Positions 1-8,292 are shown, counted from the first letter of the stretch. The stretch is DNA of 50,490 nucleotides from Deltaproteobacteria bacterium (GCA_029262355.1 JAJCZO010000366.1:1-50490); one strand, 5' to 3'. Program-made: numbers and translations. Notes: generated by a model not told the origin, from the sequence alone.

Positions 1-573
1 ATCTGTGCGCGCGCCGAGCGCGCGGGGTCGTGGAGCTCGAGGCTCTCAGCCTCCATATTCCACAAGCTCGTTCAGCTGTTCGTGATGAGCGACTACCCGC
101 GGGGCGGCTTCGACGTCATGCTCATGGACCGCGCACTGCTCCCCTACCTGCAGCAGTCCGGCAAGAACATCAACGTCGCGGTCTTCGCCCATTATCTGGG
201 CTTCGAGCCCTCGGTGATCCATTACAAGCGTGAGGCCCGCGAGCACGGCGTCTCTCGCTGGACGTTCCGCAAGCGGCTCAAGCTCTTCGTCGACTCCCTG
301 CTCGGCTTCTCGATGGTGCCCCTGCGACTGATCTCGCTCGTCGGGCTCGGCGTGGCGACCCTCGCTTTTCTCTATGGCATCGTCGTGATCGTGCTGGCGC
401 TGTCCGGGCACGAAGAATTCGAAGCGAATCGGGGGTTCGCGACCTTGGCCGCGATCACCTCCTTCCTCCTCGGACTGGTCATCGTCATGCTCGGCATCAT
501 CGGCGAGTACATCTGGCGCATCTTCGACGAGGTGAATCACCGCCCAGAGGCGGTGATCGATGAGATCTACTGA
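1..573 (+). CDS. Glycosyltransferase family 2, C-terminal part (runs in from left edge)
   Basis: The frame is open from base 1, so the N-terminal catalytic domain lies outside the window; the GTG at 82 is only an internal codon. The visible 190 residues match the end of GtrB/dolichol-phosphate-sugar-synthase-like GT2 enzymes. They contain the segment GGFDVMLMDRALLPYL, a basic amphipathic stretch (SRWTFRKRLKLF), two membrane helices (about residues 105-130 and 140-165 of the visible part) and the usual ending GEYIWRIFDEVNHRP. Such enzymes transfer a sugar from a nucleotide donor to a lipid carrier at the inner membrane. It converges on the acetyltransferase gene with only 6 bases between stops, so both probably serve the same surface-glycan locus. 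The sugar cannot be told from this fragment. Confidence 0.85.
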   Translation: MCARAERAGSWSSRLSASIFHKLVQLFVMSDYPRGGFDVMLMDRALLPYLQQSGKNINVAVFAHYLGFEPSVIHYKREAREHGVSRWTFRKRLKLFVDSLLGFSMVPLRLISLVGLGVATLAFLYGIVVIVLALSGHEEFEANRGFATLAAITSFLLGLVIVMLGIIGEYIWRIFDEVNHRPEAVIDEIY

Positions 574-579
574 CTTGGG

Positions 580-1485
580 CTACGGCCGAGCGTACGCGAG
601 AATGTGCGTGGCCGCTCCGATTCGGTAGCCCAGGTTCTCCATCGCCCGGATGGCCGCCCGGTTGGCCGTCTGGGTGGTCATCAAGATGCAATCCGCGCCG
701 TTGTCGCGCATGTCGTAGGTCATTTCCGAAGACAGCTTGCGAAACCAGCCCGAGCATTCGGCATGCACCGCTCCCAGCACCAGTCTCGAGACCTCGAGGC
801 CGAGCTTGGTGCAACCTTCGAGGGAGTACGCGCCGGTCAGGAAGGCCTTCGTCGGCACGTTCTCGGCATCCGGCACCAGGACCACGTCCGCAAACCCTCG
901 AACCGAATTCTCTACGTAGCTAGCGAGATATCCGTTCGCGATCTCGTCGGAAAAGCAGCTGTCCGCGTGGACACGATCGAATTCGTTGGCGCATTGCGCG
1001 GCCACGTCGCGAAGCAGCGGGATGTCTTCCAGGCGAGCGCGTCGGACCGCGTGTCGCGGCTCATCGAAAGAGGACAACCGATCCCGCAAGAACGTGATGC
1101 GCGGTTCGATCAATCGGAACCCCAGGCCTGTCATGGCCTGGAGAGTCGCCGTGTGCTCCGAAGCGACGTCTGCATAGAGATAGAACTTCTCGTGCTTCAG
1201 CTCCATGTCTCTCACCAGCTGGCTGAGAGCGGCACGGCGCTGAACGCCGAACGTGGCGTGCAGCTTGTCGATGGGGAATCCGAAGTACTTCGAATCCCAC
1301 TCGAGATGTGAATGGAGGACGAGACCGCCGTCGACTCGAACCGAATGGTCGGGATCTTCGAGGAACGCCGACAACCAAGGTCGCACGACCTGCTCGACCA
1401 GGATGTCGCGATCGACACCGGGAATGCAGTTGTAGGGTGAGTAGAAGGACAGGTCCGTCTCGTCCGACGAGAGAAGATCGTTCAT
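580..1485 (-). CDS. WecD/RffC-like GNAT N-acetyltransferase (dTDP-amino-sugar type)
   Basis: The 301-residue protein has an N-terminal segment with LEWDSKYFGFPIDKL near residue 62. That motif is characteristic of the dTDP-4-amino-4,6-dideoxygalactose acetyltransferase (WecD) group. The C-terminal half is a GNAT fold ending in TQTANRAAIRAMENLGY, the usual acetyl-CoA binding and terminal strand region. Its ATG overlaps the stop of the upstream ketoisomerase gene as ATGA, so the two are translationally coupled. The likely role is acetylation of an amino-deoxy sugar on a dTDP carrier for a surface polysaccharide. The matching aminotransferase (FdtB/WecE type) is not in the window. Family assignment is firm; the exact sugar is inference. 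Confidence 0.8.
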   Translation of the reverse strand: MNDLLSSDETDLSFYSPYNCIPGVDRDILVEQVVRPWLSAFLEDPDHSVRVDGGLVLHSHLEWDSKYFGFPIDKLHATFGVQRRAALSQLVRDMELKHEKFYLYADVASEHTATLQAMTGLGFRLIEPRITFLRDRLSSFDEPRHAVRRARLEDIPLLRDVAAQCANEFDRVHADSCFSDEIANGYLASYVENSVRGFADVVLVPDAENVPTKAFLTGAYSLEGCTKLGLEVSRLVLGAVHAECSGWFRKLSSEMTYDMRDNGADCILMTTQTANRAAIRAMENLGYRIGAATHILAYARP

Positions 1486-1946
1486 TGTGACGATGGACCT
1501 GCCTTCGACGTCGGGTCGGGAGGACGACCGAGTGCGCGAAGATAGTCCTCCCAGCGGCGGAACGAGCGAGACATGTCGTAATGGGTGCTTGCCAGTACCA
1601 GGCAGACGGTCTCCTGCGACATGCCGGTGATGTTGATGAACAGCATCCTTGGCACATAGAGGCCCCGGGTGGGATCGTCCATCCGATAGGTGACCGAGGT
1701 CTTCCCGTCGCGGAGCTCCATGTCGAACTCGCCCGTCAGGGCCACCACCACCTGATCGGTATCCATGTGGGCATGCCCGCCTCGGTCTGAAACCACGTGA
1801 TGCATATAGAAGATCCGCTCGATGGCGAAGGGCGTGTCGTGCCCGCTCTCGACCGACGTCAGGATTCCGCGCTCGTCCCGGTTCGACGGCAGGTCGACCC
1901 AGCGCAATTCGTCCAGCCGCGGTTCGGCATGTTTCTCTGAGGCCAA
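1482..1946 (-). CDS. FdtA/QdtA-type dTDP-4-keto-6-deoxyhexose 3,4-ketoisomerase (cupin)
   Basis: A 154-residue single-domain cupin. The family signature RGGHAH (residues 55-60) supplies the two histidines used in isomerisation, and the flanking segments (LTGEFDMELRDG, GLYVPRMLF, VLASTHYD) fit PF05523. FdtA/QdtA enzymes convert dTDP-4-keto-6-deoxyglucose to the 3-keto form before amination to 3-amino sugars such as Fuc3N or Qui3N. No ATG precedes the conserved region. The start chosen is TTG at 1946-1944, supported by an AGAGGAG ribosome site about 8 bases upstream. It sits 30 bases after the GT39-like gene and overlaps the acetyltransferase gene, so the three form one operon. Confidence 0.8.
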   Translation of the reverse strand: MASEKHAEPRLDELRWVDLPSNRDERGILTSVESGHDTPFAIERIFYMHHVVSDRGGHAHMDTDQVVVALTGEFDMELRDGKTSVTYRMDDPTRGLYVPRMLFINITGMSQETVCLVLASTHYDMSRSFRRWEDYLRALGRPPDPTSKAGPSSQ

Positions 1947-1975
1947 CAGCGTAGCTCCTCTACCGGATTCGGTTC

Positions 1976-4018
1976 TTAGGGGTGGGCGCGGCCGGAATGC
2001 CAGCTCAATACCTGGAACCTACCGAACTTCTTCTCCGGCCGGTAATTCGCGCGAAGGAAGCTGGCGAAACGGGGGTACATGAGGCGGACATTCTGCCCTC
2101 GATCGTCGAACCCATCATCGATGATCAGCGGACGGACCTCCCGGAACCGACGGATCAACTCGGCCTCGTCGAGCAGTTCCCGAGCCGTCTCCTGGTGGAT
2201 CGAGTCGTGTGCCGCCAGATACAGGAGGTACTCGGACTCCTGAACGGGCGAGACACGATCGGTGAGGAAGTAGAACAGCGGCTTCCCCGAAAGGACGAAG
2301 ATCGGTTCGTCGCGCCGTTCCTCGTGGTTGAGATAGCGCACGACATCGCCACCGCTGGGGTGGGAGGAGTACGGCCGCGAGACGCCTCGTACGCCAGTGG
2401 CGCGCGGAAGTGACGGGACGAACGCAGGCTCGGCGCGCCATTCTCGGAGGAGATCGACAGCGGCCGGAAGCACCACGGCCAGACAGAAGGCACCGATCAG
2501 CACCGCCGCTCCGAGCTGCCGGGAGCGCAGGTTTCGACCCGTTTCCCCCGGAATCTGCCAGAAGCGTTCGAGCAGGTAGGCGAGCAGCGGCAGACAGCTC
2601 GGCAGAACCCCCAGAATGTGCCAGATGTCCGCTGCCGGGTAGAGCCACAGGAGGGCCATGGTCGCGTAGCCCGTGAAGAGAACGAACGCGCGACGTTGGC
2701 CGGCCGACCCGCTCGGCACCTCCACCTGGCCGAGGCGGACCACCTCGGCGATCGACAGCCAGACCAGGACGAAGGGCAAGCTGAACAGAAGGTCCGAGGA
2801 GGCCCAGAACCAGTGGGTCTCCGCCCTCGCCTGCCATCCCTGCACCGCCAGTGCGATGAGGGCGAGCAGCGAGACGGCAAGCAGGCCGCGGAACGTCCAC
2901 AACCGCCGGCCTCGCAGCGTTCCAGCCGAGTGACCACGCCAGATCACGGCCGACGCGAAGACACCGAAGCCAGCCACCTGCCACAGCACGAAGGTGATGG
3001 TTGGCGCCGGGAAGGGTGAGATCCAGCTTATGGCGGACGGTATCCCCGAGACGATGTTGAAGAGGATCTCGGCCCCGAGTCCAAGCGAAACATACAAGGT
3101 CGCGTAGCCCGCCAGCGGCAACAAGAAGGCGAGCGTGAGCGCAACCAGACCCCAGAAGCTGCGAAGTTGGTTCTCTGGAGCCGGCGGTCGGCGAAGTTCC
3201 CGCAGGGCCAGATGGCCGGTCAGGAAGAGAACGGGCGCTAGGAGCAGCGCGAGGTTCCCGAGGGGGTTGCGCGGAGCCAGGTAGAAGACCGACACCGCCG
3301 CGGCGAAGAGGAGCACGAACCAGCGACTCGTGCGGACCAGGGTCGCCAGAATCCGCCCCGGGCGGCTTCCCCCCTCCCCCTCGTCGACCAGCAAGAAGAG
3401 AGCGAGTGCAAGGAACGCGAAGGCGCCGGTCGTCTGCTTGAACGTTGCCGCGATCCCGAAGCAGAGCCCCGCGATGGCGCACCCGTACAACAGGCGTCGT
3501 TCGGAGGCCAGGAACGAGAGGAGACCTGCGAGGCACAGCGCGGTACCGAAGAAGCTCGCGTACGGAGTCGTCAAGATCGGCCAGGCAATCCCCAGCAGTG
3601 CAACGGCGACCGCGTAGGCGATGAGCGCGAAGGCCCGGCCGGAGATTCGTCGCGCACCGACGTAGACCATCACGCAGGTCGCCGCCTTTGTGGCCAGCAC
3701 GAGGTAACGCAGGACAGCCAGGTCGCTTCCGAAGAGGCGGAAGAGAAACCCACCGAGGAAGAAGAGGGAGGGCGGGTACATCTGCTGAAAATCGCGATAG
3801 GGAAGCTCCCCCTCGGCGACGCGCCAGATCGCGTAGACGATCACCCCCTCATCCGCCCATTCGATCGGAATGAAGAGCCCGAGCCTCAAGTAGGCGGAGG
3901 CCAGCGCGAAGAGCATCGCCAGACCGAAGGCGCGTCTCACCGACTCCGATCCCCGCGTCGGTAAAGACGAAGCGGGGCGCAGTTCGGAAGTAGACTCTGT
4001 CCGCAAGCTGAACCTCAC
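1976..4018 (-). CDS. GT39/ArnT-like polytopic membrane glycosyltransferase
   Basis: A 680-residue protein started by GTG. A hydrophobic segment is followed by the early periplasmic-loop motif IEWADEGV (about residues 54-61), the acidic catalytic signature of the GT-C superfamily (PMT/ArnT, PF13231). Many membrane helices follow to about residue 510. The soluble C-terminal tail (about 530-680) includes GKPLFYFLTDR and VRPLIIDDGF. GT-C enzymes use polyprenyl-phosphate-linked sugars on the outer face of the inner membrane. First gene of the ketoisomerase/acetyltransferase operon. Substrate unknown. Confidence 0.75.
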   Translation of the reverse strand: MRFSLRTESTSELRPASSLPTRGSESVRRAFGLAMLFALASAYLRLGLFIPIEWADEGVIVYAIWRVAEGELPYRDFQQMYPPSLFFLGGFLFRLFGSDLAVLRYLVLATKAATCVMVYVGARRISGRAFALIAYAVAVALLGIAWPILTTPYASFFGTALCLAGLLSFLASERRLLYGCAIAGLCFGIAATFKQTTGAFAFLALALFLLVDEGEGGSRPGRILATLVRTSRWFVLLFAAAVSVFYLAPRNPLGNLALLLAPVLFLTGHLALRELRRPPAPENQLRSFWGLVALTLAFLLPLAGYATLYVSLGLGAEILFNIVSGIPSAISWISPFPAPTITFVLWQVAGFGVFASAVIWRGHSAGTLRGRRLWTFRGLLAVSLLALIALAVQGWQARAETHWFWASSDLLFSLPFVLVWLSIAEVVRLGQVEVPSGSAGQRRAFVLFTGYATMALLWLYPAADIWHILGVLPSCLPLLAYLLERFWQIPGETGRNLRSRQLGAAVLIGAFCLAVVLPAAVDLLREWRAEPAFVPSLPRATGVRGVSRPYSSHPSGGDVVRYLNHEERRDEPIFVLSGKPLFYFLTDRVSPVQESEYLLYLAAHDSIHQETARELLDEAELIRRFREVRPLIIDDGFDDRGQNVRLMYPRFASFLRANYRPEKKFGRFQVLSWHSGRAHP

Positions 4019-4121
4019 CAGACGCCGAGACCGCGTGTGCCCGGATCCCGAGTCACGAGGATACCGACAGCCCCCGATGGAAGAAAGCTAGGTTCTCTGC
4101 GACATTACCCTTCGGACTGCA

Positions 4122-5549
4122 ATGGCCGTTGCAACCAACGAGATATCGACGGGTCGGGTGGGTCGCCGACCAGCGCAGCGGACGATCGCCCGACTCTCGA
4201 TCGCAGCAGCGATCGGGGTGGCTTTTTCCCTGGTGGCCGGTTGCGACCGACCGGCGCCGGAGGGCGCGAAGCGGCGGGACATCTATCTGCTGCTGGTCGA
4301 CACCCTGCGCGCAGATCACCTGAGCCTCTACGGCTATGGACGGCCGACGTCGCCAAACCTCGATCGCTTCGCCGAGTCGGCGACGGTTTTCGAGCACGTG
4401 GTTGCCCCAGCTTCCTGGACGCTCCCGTCCGTGGCCTCCGTCCTGACCGGTCTGTACCCGAGTGCGCACGGCCTGCGCGCAAGGGCGCACGCCGAGGACA
4501 TGACGGCGATGAGACCTGCGGTGAAGACCTTGGCAGGGGTACTGGCGAGCGAGGGCTACCGCACGGTGGCGGTCATCACCAACCCATGGCTGATCAACGA
4601 GGAGCACGGCCTCGCGCGCGGGTTCGAGGAGTACCTTCGGCTGCCGACGGTGAACGCGCCTCGGGTAAACGACCTCGCGCGGGACATCATTTCGAGGAGC
4701 GATCCGCGCCCACTGTTCCTGTACCTGCACTACATGGACCCCCATGGTCCCTTCGACCGCCATCCCGCCAGTGATTCCGCGGCCTTGGGCCCTCTTCCGG
4801 CAGCTTCCGACCGCAGGCTCACGACGCAGGAGAGACTCTCCATGCCGGAATATCTCCGGCTGCCCGGCAAGGCGGACCTGGGATCGTACATCGAAGCGTA
4901 CGACGGCGCGATCCGCGCCTGGGACCAATCTTTCGGCGACTTGATCGCCTGGCTGGACACCAGGACATCGCGCCCCGCTCCGCTGATCGCCGTCGTCGCC
5001 GACCACGGCGAAGAGTTTACCGAGCACGGCGGCTGGAACCACGGTGAGACCCTCTACGAGGAGCAACTATTCGTCCCGTGGGTTTTGCGCTTGCCGGGCC
5101 GCCCCCCGAGGCGAGTGTCCGACAGAGTCGTCAGTCTCATTGACGTAGCTCCGACTCTAGTGGCCGCAGTCGAGCTCCCGATTGCCAAGACGATGGTGGG
5201 CAGTGACGTGCTCGCCGATGACTTCGATCCCGACCGGCCGGTGTTCGCGGAAACCGACGTTCGACTCGGCGGCATCCGCGACCCACGCTTCGCGCAACGG
5301 GCCGTGCGTCGCGGTGAGACCAAGCACATCGAAAAACCATCCGGCCCGGAGTGCTACGATCTCGCCGACGACCGTTCCGAGCGGCGTTCCTCGTGTGCCG
5401 AGGTGTCCTGGCACGAGCGCGCCGTAACGGACATCGAGCGCTGGAGCCGCGAGAACCGGGAACTTGCCGATCTCCTGGGCGCGGCCGAGGCGGTTTCGCT
5501 CGACGAAGAGCAGCGCGAACGGCTGCGGTCAATCGGCTATCTGGACTAG
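4122..5549 (+). CDS. Sulfatase-fold lipoprotein lacking the formylglycine cysteine
   Basis: The 475-residue protein has a lipoprotein signal (hydrophobic 23-40, lipobox LVAGC with Cys41), so it is probably membrane-anchored on the periplasmic side. Alkaline-phosphatase/sulfatase superfamily marks are LLLVDTLRAD (Asp60, metal), MDPHGP (205-210) and DHGEEF (294-299, metal). The nucleophile region reads SWTLPSVASVLTGLYP. Where arylsulfatases have C/S-x-P-x-R it has Thr100-Leu-Pro-Ser-Val104, so formylglycine cannot form. Thr is the nucleophile of related phosphotransferases (EptA, LtaS), so a transferase or phosphodiesterase role is possible. It lies divergent from the glycan operon, which suggests decoration or trimming of a surface polymer. 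Family is sure, activity is not. Confidence 0.75.
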   Translation: MAVATNEISTGRVGRRPAQRTIARLSIAAAIGVAFSLVAGCDRPAPEGAKRRDIYLLLVDTLRADHLSLYGYGRPTSPNLDRFAESATVFEHVVAPASWTLPSVASVLTGLYPSAHGLRARAHAEDMTAMRPAVKTLAGVLASEGYRTVAVITNPWLINEEHGLARGFEEYLRLPTVNAPRVNDLARDIISRSDPRPLFLYLHYMDPHGPFDRHPASDSAALGPLPAASDRRLTTQERLSMPEYLRLPGKADLGSYIEAYDGAIRAWDQSFGDLIAWLDTRTSRPAPLIAVVADHGEEFTEHGGWNHGETLYEEQLFVPWVLRLPGRPPRRVSDRVVSLIDVAPTLVAAVELPIAKTMVGSDVLADDFDPDRPVFAETDVRLGGIRDPRFAQRAVRRGETKHIEKPSGPECYDLADDRSERRSSCAEVSWHERAVTDIERWSRENRELADLLGAAEAVSLDEEQRERLRSIGYLD

Positions 5550-5637
5550 AACGAGCTCGCGCTCGTGACGCCGGGCCTCGCAGCCCGGGTCGGGGATCTT
5601 CGGGCTTGCTCTTGCGCGTGCGACGCCCAGGAGCGTC

Positions 5638-6579
5638 TCAGCGAGATCCGGAAGCCGGCTCACTTCGCTGAAAGTACACGTTCGGGATGTCGAAGGGCAG
5701 GTAGCGTTCGATCAACTCTTCGTCGAACAACGAGTAGCGCCGGCGCTCCGCGAGGAGTCCGGTGCGACCGGGCACGTCGCGTACCCGCCGCTGCTCCTCC
5801 TTGATGTGCTTCTCCAGGGTGAATATGTCTTCGCCGGAAGGCTTCGTGTAGCCGATCGTCAGAAACCGCGCGATCGCCAACACCCAGGGAACCGCCGTAA
5901 GCTCGAACCACGAGTGGGTGCGACGCTTCTCGGGGTCGTGGTGGCTGTGGCGTTCGACCGCGAAACCGAGCTGCTCGAGCTCCCGAGCGAGCTCGGCGCG
6001 GTAGACTGCCCCAGCGGTCATCTTGAGCTGGAAAAGCTCCTCGGTCTTTAGCGCCCGAGTCTTCCCGTCCGGGCAGAGCCCGAGGTTTAGAACCACGACG
6101 TGGGTGTGAAGCTGCGGGTCCTGCGCTCTCGAGGTCCCGTGCTCAAACGCCACTCCGGTCCAGAGCGCTCTCTGGACGTCGCCGCCCCCGCTCCCGGCTC
6201 GGGAGAGGCCCGCCTCGGATTCGAGAAACGAGACGGCGACTCTTACGGCCCGGGCCTGCGCCTCCCGGATGGCCCGTCGAACGTCGCGCTCCGAGAGCGC
6301 CCAGGCGACCGAGACCGACTTGGGAGCCGAGAAGGCCAGGTCCCATCCCATCTGTCTCCGGGCACTTCCACCGTTCTGGACGAGCGCCTTTCCGGTCTTC
6401 GGGTCGAAGCCTCGAGCAAGCGCCTCGAATGAGTCCCGGGCGACCTCTCCCGAGAGGTCGCGAGCTCCAGCTCCCCGGCCGAGCCACTCGCCCGGGGGCT
6501 CTCCTCCTTGGAGGTAGTAGTCTCCCTCGGAGAGGTCCAGGTAGTAGGAGATGCTCCCGCACTTCGAGATGGAGAGCAC
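5638..6579 (-). CDS. MobF (TrwC/TraI-type) relaxase, truncated and joined to foreign sequence
   Basis: Residues 1-230 are the relaxase domain of conjugative plasmids. There are paired N-terminal tyrosines (YYLD at 12, YYLQGGEPPG at 21), the segment GWDLAFSAPKSVSVAWAL (78-95) and the metal-binding histidine motif in DPQLHTHVVVLN (154-165). Full-length MobF proteins run on for hundreds of residues into a helicase. Here relaxase similarity stops right after FELTAVP (residue 231), and the last 82 residues (LAIARFLTIGYTKPSG... to PFDIPNVYFQR) are unrelated to relaxases and unrecognised. The switch coincides with a direct repeat at 5862-5882. The GTG start is one base after the stop of the ribbon-helix-helix gene, so they form one operon. 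DNA nicking may remain; conjugative helicase function is lost. Confidence 0.75.
   Translation of the reverse strand: MLSISKCGSISYYLDLSEGDYYLQGGEPPGEWLGRGAGARDLSGEVARDSFEALARGFDPKTGKALVQNGGSARRQMGWDLAFSAPKSVSVAWALSERDVRRAIREAQARAVRVAVSFLESEAGLSRAGSGGGDVQRALWTGVAFEHGTSRAQDPQLHTHVVVLNLGLCPDGKTRALKTEELFQLKMTAGAVYRAELARELEQLGFAVERHSHHDPEKRRTHSWFELTAVPWVLAIARFLTIGYTKPSGEDIFTLEKHIKEEQRRVRDVPGRTGLLAERRRYSLFDEELIERYLPFDIPNVYFQRSEPASGSR
5862..5882 (+). repeat. Left boundary direct repeat of the mobile island
   Basis: The bases GAAACCGCGCGATCGCCAAC plus one more match the sequence at 8370-8392 in the same orientation, apart from a two-base CG insertion there. The repeat starts directly where the relaxase reading loses its family similarity, as expected for a recombination junction. 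The GCGATCGC core alone is a common octamer, but the match extends well beyond it. Confidence 0.55.
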
Positions 6580-6580
6580 G

Positions 6581-6949
6581 CTAGCCGCCCTGCCCTTCGA
6601 CCAGGTTCTTCTTCACCCAGGCCTTGGCCTGCTCGACCGTCATGTGGCGGTCGGTATCGCCGGCGACGGTCAGAATGGCAGCGACGGCCCTTCGGAGGTT
6701 GGCGCGAAGTTCGGCGAGCTCACCACGAGTGCCTCGGAGTTCGCCGAGGGTCTGCGTCACCTCTGCCAGAATCTCGGCGCCGTCGATGTGGTCATTGGAG
6801 GAGACGGGAGCCGGGGACTGACCGGTGACGTGCCGCTCGAGGATGGCGCGAACGTGGTCCGACAGGCTCATCCCGTTTCGCTGGGCCTCAGCTTCGAGAT
6901 GGGCCTTGGTGCTCTCTTCAACTCGGACAGCAAGCGGCGTGGTCGCCAT
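6581..6949 (-). CDS. Ribbon-helix-helix mobilisation accessory protein (MobC/TraY-like)
   Basis: A 122-residue protein. Residues 5-42 (PLAVRVEESTKAHLEAEA, then GMSLSDHVRAIL) form a ribbon-helix-helix DNA-binding domain. Residues 60-96 are a heptad-like helix (LAEVTQTLGELRG, LAELRANLRRAV) suited to oligomerisation, and the tail reads AKAWVKKNLVEGQ. Position directly in front of a MobF relaxase, with one base between them, is that of the oriT-binding accessory proteins (TraY, TrwA, MobC) that help relaxosome assembly and repress their own promoter. The upstream 390-base non-coding region would be its binding site. Family by fold and context; no close named homologue is claimed. Confidence 0.7.
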   Translation of the reverse strand: MATTPLAVRVEESTKAHLEAEAQRNGMSLSDHVRAILERHVTGQSPAPVSSNDHIDGAEILAEVTQTLGELRGTRGELAELRANLRRAVAAILTVAGDTDRHMTVEQAKAWVKKNLVEGQGG

Positions 6950-7337
6950 GTTCGTAAACGGACGTATGCGCCGAAAACACGGGGCTTTCGCCCTACCCTC
7001 CCTTACTCCGTAAACAGCTTGTTAACGCGCTAGCGGCGCGAAGTATCGAAGAAAAGACGAGAGATTGTAAACACCGCAGGTGCATCCGGTGTGCTGCTCC
7101 TTCCGGGGCCTCCCCGGAAGGAGCTCCTCTAGCGAAAAGCGCAGGGCGGCGAGTCGGGCCCTGGCCCGCGAGCTCGTCCCGGTACGCGCTCGAGCTGTCC
7201 GAGAGACTCGCAGCAGCGAGCTCGAGGACCAGGTGAGCACTGGCCTCTCGAGGGTCAGTGCTCGAAAGCTGTCCCCGCTCACCGGCGTTTTCGCCCGGCC
7301 CGCTTTCCAGGGTCAGACGAAAAGGGCGGAACCCTGC
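6950..7337. other. Non-coding region with oriT-like structure
   Basis: 388 bases without a credible gene, upstream of the accessory/relaxase operon where oriT of MobF elements normally lies. Seen: GTAAAC at 6954, 7010 and 7067, spaced 56 and 57 bases; a locally AT-richer strip around 7005-7075; a 13-bp-arm hairpin at 7096-7124; and a second inverted repeat GAGCACTG/CAGTGCTC at 7235-7242 and 7256-7263. Transfer-origin function is inference from position and structure; no known nic site was recognised. Confidence 0.4.
7096..7124. repeat. Perfect inverted repeat, 13-bp arms, 3-base loop
   Basis: Arms GCTCCTTCCGGGG and CCCCGGAAGGAGC with loop CCT. It could fold in either strand. There is no T-run on the minus-strand side, where the toxin gene ends at 7338, so a simple intrinsic terminator is unlikely. 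It could be an oriT hairpin or transcription pause element. Confidence 0.6.
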
Positions 7338-7664
7338 CTAATCCTTGGGCTCGCCTCGAAGCCTGCTGTCATAGTCCTGCTTGGCAGAGAACAGGTGCAG
7401 GATAGAGATTTGGGTTCCATCGTAGTGGTAGAAGATGAGGTATCCGGGAAAATCCGGGATGACCCAGCGTCGGACGTCGGCCAGGCGCGGATTCTCGCTC
7501 TCATAGCGCGGCGCCATCTCGGGCTGCTCGGCGAGCTGGGCGCAGGCTCGCTCAAATGCGTCGAGGAAACGGAGAGCGGCGTCGGGGTTGTCCTTCTCGA
7601 TTTCAGCGACCTGGTGCAGGAGCTCGGCGGTGGCTTGTCGTCGACGGGTGACCGGGACGCTCAC
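7338..7664 (-). CDS. parE: ParE/RelE-superfamily toxin
   Basis: A 108-residue protein with the ParE toxin pattern: N-terminal helices (EIEKDNPDAALRFLDAFERA, about 21-40), a central LAEQPEMAPRY, then RRWVIPDFPGYLIFYHYDG and ISILHLFSAKQDY near the end. ParE toxins poison DNA gyrase. Its ATG overlaps the antitoxin stop by 4 bases (ATGA), the usual order antitoxin then toxin. It belongs to the mobile island between the direct repeats at 5862 and 8370 and would stabilise that element. Target is by family only. Confidence 0.85.
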   Translation of the reverse strand: MSVPVTRRRQATAELLHQVAEIEKDNPDAALRFLDAFERACAQLAEQPEMAPRYESENPRLADVRRWVIPDFPGYLIFYHYDGTQISILHLFSAKQDYDSRLRGEPKD

Positions 7665-7909
7665 TTGCCCCCTTTGCGCTGGCGGCGCTCGATACCGTCT
7701 CGAACTTCTTTAAAGAAGTCGGCAGAGAACTCTCCGTCGTCTTCTCCGTCGAGTGCGGCGAGGAGTTTCTCCTCGAGCTCTGCGCGAGCTTTCCTCTCCC
7801 GGACGAGTTCCCGGACGTACTCGCTGGCGCCAGCGTAACCGTGCTCTGAGACCTGCTCTTCGACGAACTCACGAAGTGCGTCCGGTAGGGAGATATTCAT
7901 CGTGGCCAT
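7661..7909 (-). CDS. parD: ParD-family antitoxin (ribbon-helix-helix)
   Basis: An 82-residue protein. The N-terminal ribbon-helix-helix domain reads MATMNISLPDALREFVEEQV and continues with GYAGASEYVRELVRERK, the standard ParD/CopG form that binds its own promoter. The C-terminal part (ALDGEDDGEFSADFFKEVRDGIERR) is the acidic/basic toxin-binding tail. It precedes the toxin gene with a 4-base overlap. Autoregulation is expected for the family, and the upstream region carries a TTGACA box and a short direct repeat (ACAAAGATTG, CCAAGATGTG). The ATG at 7909 was preferred over the ATG at 7900 because ParD proteins typically begin MATMN(I/V)SLP. Confidence 0.85.
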   Translation of the reverse strand: MATMNISLPDALREFVEEQVSEHGYAGASEYVRELVRERKARAELEEKLLAALDGEDDGEFSADFFKEVRDGIERRQRKGGK

Positions 7910-7916
7910 AGATGCA

Positions 7917-7945
7917 TGGTCTCACATCTTGGCAATCTTTGTCAA
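7917..7945 (-). promoter_or_regulatory. Candidate parDE promoter/operator
   Basis: On the minus strand a perfect -35 box TTGACA (7945-7940) lies about 30 bases before the ParD start. The expected -10 position reads AGACCA, which is poor. Imperfect 10-base direct repeats (ACAAAGATTG/CCAAGATGTG) fill the spacer and could be the ParD operator. Confidence 0.35.
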
Positions 7946-7992
7946 TTTCCGCCAGGCGACCTCGGCACCAAGGTGCCCCGGTGTTTGGCGGG

Positions 7993-8292
7993 CTATCGGT
8001 TGCGGAAGCGCGAGCGCCGGAAGGCCGACGCCTCGATTTCATGTATGAGCTGGTCGACGGCGAAGACCTCGCTCGGTTCGCGGGTATTGGGCGGCTTGAT
8101 GCGCTCGTGGCTTCGAGCAGCCTCGAGGAGCTCTCGTCTAGACAGATTCCAGAGAGTGACGAATCCGCGAAAGACGTTGGCCTTGTCGATTCCGGGACCG
8201 AGCACGTCGTTTAGCTCGTTTAGTATCGCGTGAAACTCACGAGAGTCTTCCAGTGAAACCCGAAACACTTCGCGCCTGGTCTCTTCTTTCAC
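7993..8292 (-). CDS. Unknown island protein
   Basis: Not recognised. The coding-like part is helical and charged: FRVSLEDSREFHAILNELND, DKANVFRGFVTLWNLSRREL, then a basic end RRSRFRNR. This resembles small plasmid DNA-binding or partition accessory proteins in composition only. The start is uncertain. The frame stays open to 8535, but that extension runs under a strong palindrome and the promoter zone of the next gene and looks non-coding. GTG at 8292 is used here and GTG at 8268 is the alternative. Same strand as parDE, about 80 bases upstream of it. Confidence 0.45.
   Translation of the reverse strand: MKEETRREVFRVSLEDSREFHAILNELNDVLGPGIDKANVFRGFVTLWNLSRRELLEAARSHERIKPPNTREPSEVFAVDQLIHEIEASAFRRSRFRNR

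Noticed and set aside
2115..3536. Long minus-strand open frame inside the GT39-like gene
   Set aside because: Arg/Pro/Gly-rich shadow of the real gene in high-GC DNA; no domain or start signal.
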